Assembly (NCBI GenBank): GCA_958436045.1
Contig: CAUBIP010000070.1
Coordinates: 1-9,066 of the forward strand
Length of the DNA stretch: 9,066 bases
Source of the DNA: an uncultured Oscillospiraceae bacterium
Lineage (GTDB): Bacteria; Bacillota; Clostridia; Oscillospirales; Oscillospiraceae
Direction of reading: 5' to 3'
Shown here: positions 1-5,455 of the stretch, piece after piece
How the letters are laid out: every line of letters starts with the position of its first letter
How positions within the stretch are numbered: the stretch's first letter is position 1
Made by a program: the position numbers and the translations under genes
The notes under the pieces: model-generated
What the model saw: the letters and a program-made list of their open reading frames with translations, nothing else
Databases searched by the model: none
Told to the model about the DNA's origin: nothing

Positions 1-722
1 AAGAGGGCGACGTCGGCGAACGGGTAGATATGCATGGTGATCTTGCCTTCGTCAAACGAGCGCAGGATAAAGTCCCGCTCTAAGCGGTAGCGGTTGCGGC
101 TGGTGGATTCCTTGGCCGCCTCCATCAGCAGCGTGCGTTTCATGACGAAAATACCCATGGAAGCGTCATAGCTGGCGTCGGCGACATAGTCCACGGCCAT
201 CTGGGTGACCTGCCCGGCGTCGTCGGTCTTGATGGCCAGGTCCAGCTCCTTCTTGCCGTCGGCGATGCCGGATTTCGTCACCGCGGTGACATCGCAGCCG
301 GAGGCAATGTGCGCTTCCAGCACCTTGGTCAGATCAATGGAACAAAGGACATTGCTGTCACTCAGAATGACGTATTCCTCGTTTTGCTGGGCGATGAATT
401 TTGCTGCTGAGTTGACTGCCTCCAGCTTGCCCCGGTAGGTACCGCTGTGCCCCATGGAGAAGGGTGTCAAAAATTCCATATTGCCCTCGCCTAGGGTCAG
501 GTCCCATTCCAGGCCGGAGCCGACATGGTTGATGAGGGATTGGTAATTGTATTTTGTGATGATGCCGATGTGGTGGATCCCCGCGTTGGCCATATTCGAG
601 AGCGGGAAGTCGATGTGCCGATAGCGCCCGCCGAAGGGCAGGGAGGCCATGGTCCGCTTGTTTGTCAGCTGGCCCAGGGAGCTATCATAAATATTAGCAA
701 AGATAATGCCAAGAACGTCCAT
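1..722 (-). CDS. glgD: GlgD, ADP-glucose pyrophosphorylase-like regulatory subunit (3' end off the window)
   Basis: This is the partner subunit of glucose-1-phosphate adenylyltransferase, which supplies ADP-glucose for glycogen synthesis in the cytoplasm. The first 240 codons are present and the C-terminus runs off the left edge. The start ATG at 720-722 follows GGGAGGT (731-737) by 8 nt. The nucleotidyltransferase fold is recognisable from LPFGGRYRHIDFPLSN near residue 29 and DASMGIFVMKR near residue 190. The N-terminal loop reads FANIYDSSLGQLT where catalytic GlgC enzymes have a Gly-rich GGxGxRL loop, and LSDSNV replaces the GDH signature. This matches the GlgD family, known as a weakly active or inactive subunit that modulates GlgC. 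The start is 18 nt downstream of the glgC stop, so the two genes form one transcription unit. The missing part should hold the C-terminal beta-helix domain. Confidence 0.93.
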   Translation of the reverse strand, partial: MDVLGIIFANIYDSSLGQLTNKRTMASLPFGGRYRHIDFPLSNMANAGIHHIGIITKYNYQSLINHVGSGLEWDLTLGEGNMEFLTPFSMGHSGTYRGKLEAVNSAAKFIAQQNEEYVILSDSNVLCSIDLTKVLEAHIASGCDVTAVTKSGIADGKKELDLAIKTDDAGQVTQMAVDYVADASYDASMGIFVMKRTLLMEAAKESTSRNRYRLERDFILRSFDEGKITMHIYPFADVAL

Positions 723-740
723 CCTCTCTTACCTCCCAAG

Positions 741-1916
741 TTAATAGATCTCACCGGCGGGGACCAGGTGGTTCTCCGGCACGGTGGTGCGATGGCCGAC
801 AACGCTGATGCGCTGCGTCTCCCCTGCCAGACCACCGACGACGGCGCCGCTGGAGATACAGCTGTTTTCGCCGATGATGGCGTTGCGGACGATGGCGCCG
901 GCCTTGATCGTCGTATCCGGCATGATGACGCTGTCTTCGACGATGGCCCCGGCTTCGATGGTGCAGCCGGTGGAGACGACGCAGTGGGTGACCGTCCCGC
1001 CGATGTCGCAACCCTCAGCGATAAAGCTATCGCGGATCTTTGCCTTGGCGTCGATAAAGCTGGCGGGCATGGCAAAGTTTCGGGAGAAGATCTTGTCCTT
1101 CCCCCGGAGGGAGAAGGCGGGCTCGGTGCCGAGCAGGTCCATATTGGCCTCCCAGAGACTCTCAATCGTCCCGACGTCCTTCCAGTAGCCGTCGAAACGC
1201 CAGGCGTACATTTTGCAGCCGTCGGCCAGCATGGCGGGGATGACGTTTTTTCCGAAATCGTTGCTGGATTTCGGGTCCTCCTCATCTTGCATCAGGTATT
1301 TGCGCAGCACGTCCCACTTGAAGCAGTAGATGCCCATTGATGCGTTGGTGCTCTTGGGTTTTTTCGGCTTTTCTTCAAATTCGTAGATCGTGCCGTCCTC
1401 GTTCGTGTTCATGATGCCGAAGCGGGAGGCCTCTGCCAGCGGGACCGTCCGGACGGCGATGGTGCAGTCGGCGCCGTTGGCCTCGTGGAAGCGCACCAGC
1501 TGGGCATAGTCCATCCGGTAGATATGGTCGCCTGAGAGAATGACGACATTCTCCGGCTCGTAACGCGCAAGAAAGGGGATGTTCTGGTAAATGGCGTTGG
1601 CCGTGCCCTTGTACCATTCGGATTTCTTGCTCCGGGCATAGGGCGGCAGGATCTGTGCCCGGCCGTGGGATTTGTTCAGGCCCCAAGGCTGGCCGTTGCC
1701 GATGTATTCGTTCAGCTCCAGCGGCTGGTACTGGGTCAGAATGCCGACCGTGTCGATCCCGGAGTTGACACAGTTGGAGAGGGGAAAGTCGATAATACGG
1801 TATTTCCCGCCAAAGGGGACGGCGGGCTTCGCCGTGTTTTCCGTCAATACTTTCAGACGGCTGCCCTGCCCACCGGCCAGCAGCATGGCGACACAACGTT
1901 TTTTCTGAAAAATCAT
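741..1916 (-). CDS. glgC: GlgC, glucose-1-phosphate adenylyltransferase
   Basis: The enzyme makes ADP-glucose and pyrophosphate from ATP and glucose-1-phosphate, the committed step of bacterial glycogen synthesis. The product is 391 aa, a normal length for a Firmicutes GlgC. The catalytic nucleotidyltransferase domain spans about residues 6-260: LLAGGQGSRL (12-21) is the nucleotide-binding loop, SGDHIYRMDY (128-137) carries the metal-binding Asp, FEEKPK (180-185) holds the sugar-phosphate Lys, and YWKDVGT is at 244-250. A left-handed beta-helix domain with hexapeptide-like repeats fills about 285-391. The frame stays open upstream to 2132, but the start at 1914-1916 is preferred: AAGGAGGC (1926-1933) lies upstream of it, family homology begins at MIFQKK, and the upstream promoter falls inside the extension. 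It is co-transcribed with glgD. Confidence 0.96.
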   Translation of the reverse strand: MIFQKKRCVAMLLAGGQGSRLKVLTENTAKPAVPFGGKYRIIDFPLSNCVNSGIDTVGILTQYQPLELNEYIGNGQPWGLNKSHGRAQILPPYARSKKSEWYKGTANAIYQNIPFLARYEPENVVILSGDHIYRMDYAQLVRFHEANGADCTIAVRTVPLAEASRFGIMNTNEDGTIYEFEEKPKKPKSTNASMGIYCFKWDVLRKYLMQDEEDPKSSNDFGKNVIPAMLADGCKMYAWRFDGYWKDVGTIESLWEANMDLLGTEPAFSLRGKDKIFSRNFAMPASFIDAKAKIRDSFIAEGCDIGGTVTHCVVSTGCTIEAGAIVEDSVIMPDTTIKAGAIVRNAIIGENSCISSGAVVGGLAGETQRISVVGHRTTVPENHLVPAGEIY

Positions 1917-2012
1917 AGGGAACGCGCCTCCTTTTTCCTCTGCATTTCCGCTGTTTTGTGAAAAGCTGCGGCGCTGGGGAAAGCCCAGCCCGCGCCTGGG
2001 AATTCTATCAAC

Positions 2013-2041
2013 AGTATACACCGCTGCCGGGAAACTGGCAA
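2013..2041 (-). promoter_or_regulatory. Predicted sigma-A-type promoter of glgC-glgD
   Basis: On the minus strand there is a -35 box TTGCCA (2036-2041), a 17-base spacer and a -10 box TATACT (2013-2018). Transcription would begin near 2006, leaving a leader of about 90 nt before glgC. The leader contains a 5-bp hairpin (CCCAG/CTGGG, 1984-1988 with 1996-2000) but no riboswitch I recognise. The promoter lies about 110 nt past the stop of the IclR gene, so glgCD can be expressed independently of the upstream operon. Confidence 0.75.
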
Positions 2042-2124
2042 GTGAATTTTGCCGCTTTGCCGCGAATTTGTGTCCCTTGCTTGTCACGAAAAAGCACCGG
2101 GACGCCTGCCTGACCTGCAAGGGG

Positions 2125-2147
2125 CCGGGCAAGCGCCCGGCGCTTGC
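2125..2147 (-). terminator. GC-rich hairpin just after the IclR gene, weak terminator candidate
   Basis: A perfect 7-bp inverted repeat (GCAAGCG at 2129-2135, CGCTTGC at 2141-2147) starts 3 nt past the IclR stop codon. An alternative fold pairs CCGGGC (2125-2130) with GCCCGG (2135-2140). No T-run follows on the minus strand; the next bases are CCCGGCCCCTTGC. It lacks a standard intrinsic terminator tail and may only protect or slow the transcript end. Some read-through into glgCD is possible. Confidence 0.35.
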
Positions 2148-2150
2148 GGT

Positions 2151-2936
2151 TCATCTGCCGTGGGCACTGGGGTGCCGCAGCTCACAGGTGATCTCCTCCG
2201 CCGTCCGGATGACGACCTCCTGCAGCTTTTGAAAATTATCGCCCGCCATGCCGCTCCGGGCAATGGTGACGGCGCTGATGGCGTACTCACACTGGCCGTC
2301 CGGGTCAAAGACCGGCGCGGCGACGGATTTTAGCCCGATCTGCAATTCACCGGACTCGACCGCGTAGCCCTGGGCGCGGATCTGCTCCAGCTCCTGCTCC
2401 AGCTGCTCCGGGTCTGTGATCGTGTAGGGGGTGTAGCTCTTCAGGGTGACGGTCTTAAAAAACTCTGCCCGCTGCTTCTTCGGCATATAGGCCAGCAGGA
2501 TCTTGCCCTGGGAGCAGCCGTAGAGCGGCATCCGCCCGCCCAGGGGGGAGGCCAGCTGGTAGTTGCCGAAGCCCTCCGTGCTCTCGACCAGCAGCAGCTC
2601 GTTGGCGCAGCGCATGCCGAGGTAGAGAGACTCCCCGGTGCGCTCGGTAATCTTCTGCATATAGTGCCCTGCCACCGGGCGGACCGGCCAGCGCTCCAGC
2701 ACGACACAGCCCAGCTCGAAGGCGTGGTATCCCAGCTGATATTTGCCCGTCTGTGGGTCCTGCTCGACCAGGGCGCTGCCGGTCATGGAGGAGAGCAGCG
2801 CGTGAATCGTGCTTTTGGCCCAGCCAGTTTGGGCGGCTAGCTCCGCCAGGGAGAAGCTTTTGCGGGCCCGCCAGAAGCAGTCCAGCAGCAGCATTGCCTT
2901 CTCGACCGATTGTACCCGTTTGCCTTTACCGTCCAT
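2151..2936 (-). CDS. IclR-family transcriptional regulator
   Basis: A 261-aa DNA-binding regulator with the standard IclR layout. An N-terminal winged helix-turn-helix covers about residues 8-70, with LAELAAQTGWAKSTIHALL (30-48) as the helix-turn-helix and GKYQLGYHAFELG (64-76) as the wing and linker start. The C-terminal effector domain covers about 85-255 and contains the family signatures GYAVESGELQIGLKSVAAPV (190-209) and PLYGCSQGKILLAY (137-150). The length is normal. The ATG at 2934-2936 follows AAGGAGG (2943-2949) by 6 nt. The gene sits 18 nt after the first DUF1638 gene and is the last gene of the four-gene operon. Regulators placed inside the operon they serve are often autoregulators, so control of the COG0523-DUF1638 promoter is likely by inference. 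The effector cannot be told from the sequence. Confidence 0.93.
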   Translation of the reverse strand: MDGKGKRVQSVEKAMLLLDCFWRARKSFSLAELAAQTGWAKSTIHALLSSMTGSALVEQDPQTGKYQLGYHAFELGCVVLERWPVRPVAGHYMQKITERTGESLYLGMRCANELLLVESTEGFGNYQLASPLGGRMPLYGCSQGKILLAYMPKKQRAEFFKTVTLKSYTPYTITDPEQLEQELEQIRAQGYAVESGELQIGLKSVAAPVFDPDGQCEYAISAVTIARSGMAGDNFQKLQEVVIRTAEEITCELRHPSAHGR

Positions 2937-2954
2937 AAGGCTCCTCCTTTTTTG

Positions 2955-3629
2955 TCAGTCTGTGCTGCTTGGGTGGCGCAGAAATTCCATCTGCCGGAAG
3001 TGGTCGCCGGGCGCCAGGATATAAAACTCGTCGTCCCATTCATGGCACAGCAGCTTTTCCAGAATGCGGATCGACCCGGTCGTCTCGCCATAGCAGAGGT
3101 TCAGCTTTTCGGCTGTCTGCTGAATATAGGCGCGGCAGGGCAACAGATCAAATGCCTGCGTGTCCACCAGGCGAATGCCTTCGTAATTTTTCAGCATCAT
3201 TTGATAGACGCGCTTGCCTTTTTTCTCGCCGTATTTGGCAATGGTCTCATCGTATTGGGTGGAGAGAAATTTGCCGTGGGTTGTCCAGGAATGGGTGAAA
3301 TAGAGACAGTGGCAGTCCACATCCGGCATCTGTCCCTGGGCGCGGCTCATCAGCATCCGGATGCAGTCATCGAACCGGGGGACAACCAGCCGCGCTCGGC
3401 TGGCGCCGACACCGTCCATGGCATTGCCGCATAGGCAAAAGCCCAGCAGAATCGTGTCATAGCTTTGCTCCAGCTCTGCAATCTTCTCCCGCAGCGAGGC
3501 GCGGAGCTTGGCCGGATATTCATGCAGCCCGGCGTCCAGCCAGACGATGGGCATCTGCACGCCGGTGCGCTGCAGCGCCAGCTGCATCTCATCCTCCAGC
3601 ATTTCGCAGCTTAATAATACTTCCGCCAT
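2955..3629 (-). CDS. DUF1638-family protein, copy A
   Basis: A 224-aa cytoplasmic protein of the DUF1638 family, whose biochemical role is not established. Family-like blocks include LLSCEMLEDE (5-14), LDAGLHEYP (31-39), LLGFCLCGNA (61-70), PRFDDCIRML (84-93), KYGEKKGKRVYQMMLKNYE (132-150) and ILEKLL (189-194). Shared possible metal ligands are Cys8, His36, Cys65, Cys67, Cys89, Cys106 and Cys108. There is no signal peptide or membrane segment. The ATG at 3627-3629 follows AAGGAGA (3634-3640). The gene lies 21 nt after its paralogue copy B and 18 nt before the IclR gene. A hand alignment without gaps gives about 62% identity to copy B over 224 positions, so the pair is a tandem duplication that has diverged. 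From general recall, DUF1638 genes often neighbour corrinoid methyltransferase genes in anaerobes; none is visible here. Confidence 0.85.
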   Translation of the reverse strand: MAEVLLSCEMLEDEMQLALQRTGVQMPIVWLDAGLHEYPAKLRASLREKIAELEQSYDTILLGFCLCGNAMDGVGASRARLVVPRFDDCIRMLMSRAQGQMPDVDCHCLYFTHSWTTHGKFLSTQYDETIAKYGEKKGKRVYQMMLKNYEGIRLVDTQAFDLLPCRAYIQQTAEKLNLCYGETTGSIRILEKLLCHEWDDEFYILAPGDHFRQMEFLRHPSSTD

Positions 3630-3650
3630 AGGTTCTCCTTCGTTTTGCCG

Positions 3651-4331
3651 CTACGCTTGCCCGGCTGGGGCAGCGCGGCGCAGAAAATCTGCCTGGTCAA
3701 AGGCTGCGCCCGGCGCGGTGATGCAGACTTCTTCATCCCATGCGCCCTGCAGCAGCTTTTCCAGCACACGGCAGGTGCCGGTCACTTCGCCGTAGTTCAA
3801 TTCCAGCAGCTGCGCTGTCCGGCGGACGTAATCCTGACTTTCCTCCTGCAGGCCGCCGCCGGTATCCACCAAGCGGACGCCTTCGTAGTTTTTCAGCATC
3901 GCGGCATAGACCCGCTTGGCCTTTTTCTCACCATATTTTTCCGCAGTCTTGTCGTATTGGTCCAGGATTGAGCTGCCGTGGCGAGACCAGGACGCCGTAT
4001 AGTACAGACAGCGGCAATCAACGGCCGGGGCCTGCCCCGCGGCGGGGCAGAGCAGCATCCGGATGCAGTCGTCAAACCGGGGGGCGATCAGCCGCGCCCG
4101 GGCGGCGCGCACGCCGTGCAGCGCGTTGCCGCACAGGCAAAAGCCCAGCAGGATCGTATCGTAGTCCTGCTCCAGCAGCGCAATCTGCCGCTGCAGCTCC
4201 TCGCGCAGCCGGTCCGGATATTCATGCAGCCCAGCGTCGACCCAGACGATGGGCATCTGCGCACCGGTGCGCTGCACAGCGCGCTGGATCTCGTCCTCCA
4301 GCATCTGGCAGGCCAATAAAACAGCCGCCAT
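3651..4331 (-). CDS. DUF1638-family protein, copy B
   Basis: A 226-aa paralogue of copy A with the same domain throughout. Matching blocks are LLACQMLEDE (5-14), VDAGLHEYP (31-39), LLGFCLCGNA (61-70), PRFDDCIRML (84-93), KYGEKKAKRVYAAMLKNYE (132-150) and VLEKLL (189-194). Cys8, His36, Cys65, Cys67, Cys89, Cys106 and Cys108 occupy the same positions as in copy A. The most divergent stretches are residues 160-170 and the last ten residues. The start codon (4329-4331) lies only 3 nt past the stop of the GTPase gene, and I see no AGGAGG-like site ahead of it, which suggests translational coupling to that gene. The function is unknown. A metal-binding or corrinoid-related role is inferred only from the GTPase neighbour and the conserved Cys/His pattern. 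Confidence 0.85.
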   Translation of the reverse strand: MAAVLLACQMLEDEIQRAVQRTGAQMPIVWVDAGLHEYPDRLREELQRQIALLEQDYDTILLGFCLCGNALHGVRAARARLIAPRFDDCIRMLLCPAAGQAPAVDCRCLYYTASWSRHGSSILDQYDKTAEKYGEKKAKRVYAAMLKNYEGVRLVDTGGGLQEESQDYVRRTAQLLELNYGEVTGTCRVLEKLLQGAWDEEVCITAPGAAFDQADFLRRAAPAGQA

Positions 4332-4334
4332 CGG

Positions 4335-5291
4335 TTATTTCGTGCAGATGAGGTCGTAATGCCCGGTGCAATAGCGTTCCCAGGCGAACATGATATCGTC
4401 CTCAAATTCGTCGGGGCTGCTGCCGATGATGACGAGCTTGCCCGTTTCAAGCATGATCTCCATATCGTCTGCCGCCGGGGCGACGTTGATCTGCTTGCCG
4501 ACGCAGTCGGCGTGGATCCAGCCGTTTTCGCCCCGCAGGAAGCCCTTGATCCGCAGCGCAAATTTTGCAAGGTACCGGCAGAAATCTGCCAGCTGCGCCT
4601 CGGTTAAAACGGCGTCAGATTCCAGGGTGTAGGTTGCCGGGCGGGTCTCTTTCTTGTTGCAGCAGCACTCGCCGGACAGGACGATGCCGTGGTTCACAAG
4701 TCGCCGCTCCAGCATGGCCACCGGGACGGTCGCATAAACGGTGTCGTAGATCTCGACATCTTTATTATAGAATTTGATCGTCTCATGGATCGCGTCGATT
4801 ACGTCCTGGTCGACGAGATCCGTCTTGTTGACAATGATGAAGTCCGCCGTCTGCACCTGGTGCTGCAGGGGGTTCAGCAGGTCGATATAATCCAGGAACG
4901 TCGTGCTGTCGGCCAGACAGATGAGGCCCTTGTAGTCGTAGGGCCGCTTGAGGTACGGCTTGAGCTGATCCAGAATCTGGTTCATACTGCCGGGGTCTGC
5001 CATGCCCGAGTTTTCGACGACGAGGATGTCGATATCCGTTTCGGCAAACATTTTCAGCGTCTTGACGAAGCTGTCTTTCAGGCAGGCGCAGAAAATGGAG
5101 CCGTTGTTGAGCTCGACCATCTCCATGCCGTGCTGCCGGATCACTGTGCCGTCAATGCTGACGCTGCCGAATTCGTTGACGAGAACGCCGACCTTGCGGC
5201 CCTCCAGGCCGGTCAGCATATGCTTTAAAAACGTCGTTTTCCCGGAGCCGAGAAAACCGCCGATCAGGTATAATTGGACTGCCTTTTCCAT
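4335..5291 (-). CDS. COG0523 (CobW/YjiA-type) G3E-family GTPase with degenerate metal motif
   Basis: A 318-aa GTPase of the COG0523 group, whose members deliver metals or act in cobalamin and nitrile hydratase metallation. Visible motifs are the Walker A loop GFLGSGKT (12-19), NEFG (39-42), VENSGMADP (92-100) as the Walker B region, and NKTD (155-158) for guanine recognition. The C-terminal domain begins near 220. The usual CxCC metal motif between Walker A and B is replaced by NNGSIFCAC (62-70), keeping Cys68 and adding Cys70. A separate ECCCNK cluster (Cys209-211) precedes the C-terminal domain. The frame is open upstream to 5387, but the ATG at 5289-5291 is preferred: AAGGAGGAG (5297-5305) precedes it, the GTPase fold starts there, and the extension would overlap the promoter. 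It is the first gene of the operon, 3 nt ahead of DUF1638 copy B. Confidence 0.9.
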   Translation of the reverse strand: MEKAVQLYLIGGFLGSGKTTFLKHMLTGLEGRKVGVLVNEFGSVSIDGTVIRQHGMEMVELNNGSIFCACLKDSFVKTLKMFAETDIDILVVENSGMADPGSMNQILDQLKPYLKRPYDYKGLICLADSTTFLDYIDLLNPLQHQVQTADFIIVNKTDLVDQDVIDAIHETIKFYNKDVEIYDTVYATVPVAMLERRLVNHGIVLSGECCCNKKETRPATYTLESDAVLTEAQLADFCRYLAKFALRIKGFLRGENGWIHADCVGKQINVAPAADDMEIMLETGKLVIIGSSPDEFEDDIMFAWERYCTGHYDLICTK

Positions 5292-5358
5292 TTGTGCTCC
5301 TCCTTCGCGGCAAAGCCGTGTCTGCATTTGTTGTAGCGTGCGGGCTTTTTCTGAAAAC

Positions 5359-5387
5359 ATTATATCTGCCGCTGTAGGTAAAGTCAA
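5359..5387 (-). promoter_or_regulatory. Near-consensus promoter of the COG0523-DUF1638-IclR operon
   Basis: On the minus strand there is a -35 box TTGACT (5382-5387), a 17-base spacer and a perfect -10 box TATAAT (5359-5364). Transcription would start near 5352, giving a leader of about 60 nt. A short inverted repeat CGGC-TTT-GCCG (5308-5318) sits in the leader just ahead of the ribosome binding site and could be an operator half-site pair or a small hairpin. The promoter starts 5 nt beyond the glmS terminator stem. Such a strong promoter suggests that the operon is normally held by a repressor, for which the IclR protein is the obvious candidate. Confidence 0.85.
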
Positions 5388-5392
5388 GCAAA

Positions 5393-5432
5393 CGCATCCC
5401 TGCCGCCCGGAAAAACAGGCGGCAGGGATGCG
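5393..5432 (-). terminator. glmS transcription terminator hairpin
   Basis: A perfect 15-bp inverted repeat (5393-5407 with 5418-5432) with a 10-nt loop lies 23 nt past the glmS stop. The stem is GC-rich. On the minus strand it is followed by TTTGCTTGACTTT, a broken T-tract rather than a clean run. Part of that tract is the -35 box of the next operon, so terminator and promoter are packed together. The stem is strong enough that a terminator role is likely despite the weak tail. Confidence 0.75.
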
Positions 5433-5455
5433 TTGGGATGTGTTTAAAAACAGCT

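Noticed and set aside
525..1340. Long plus-strand open frame of 271 codons opposite glgC and glgD
   Set aside because: It lies antisense to well-identified genes, has biased composition rich in Asp, Gly and Val typical of a GC-rich shadow frame, and shows no recognisable domain.
1917..2132. 72-residue N-terminal extension of GlgC
   Set aside because: The extension covers the predicted promoter and leader, has no homology to GlgC, and a strong ribosome binding site supports the start at 1916.
5292..5387. 32-residue N-terminal extension of the COG0523 GTPase
   Set aside because: It would overlap the -10 and -35 boxes, and the start at 5291 has a strong ribosome binding site directly before the GTPase fold.
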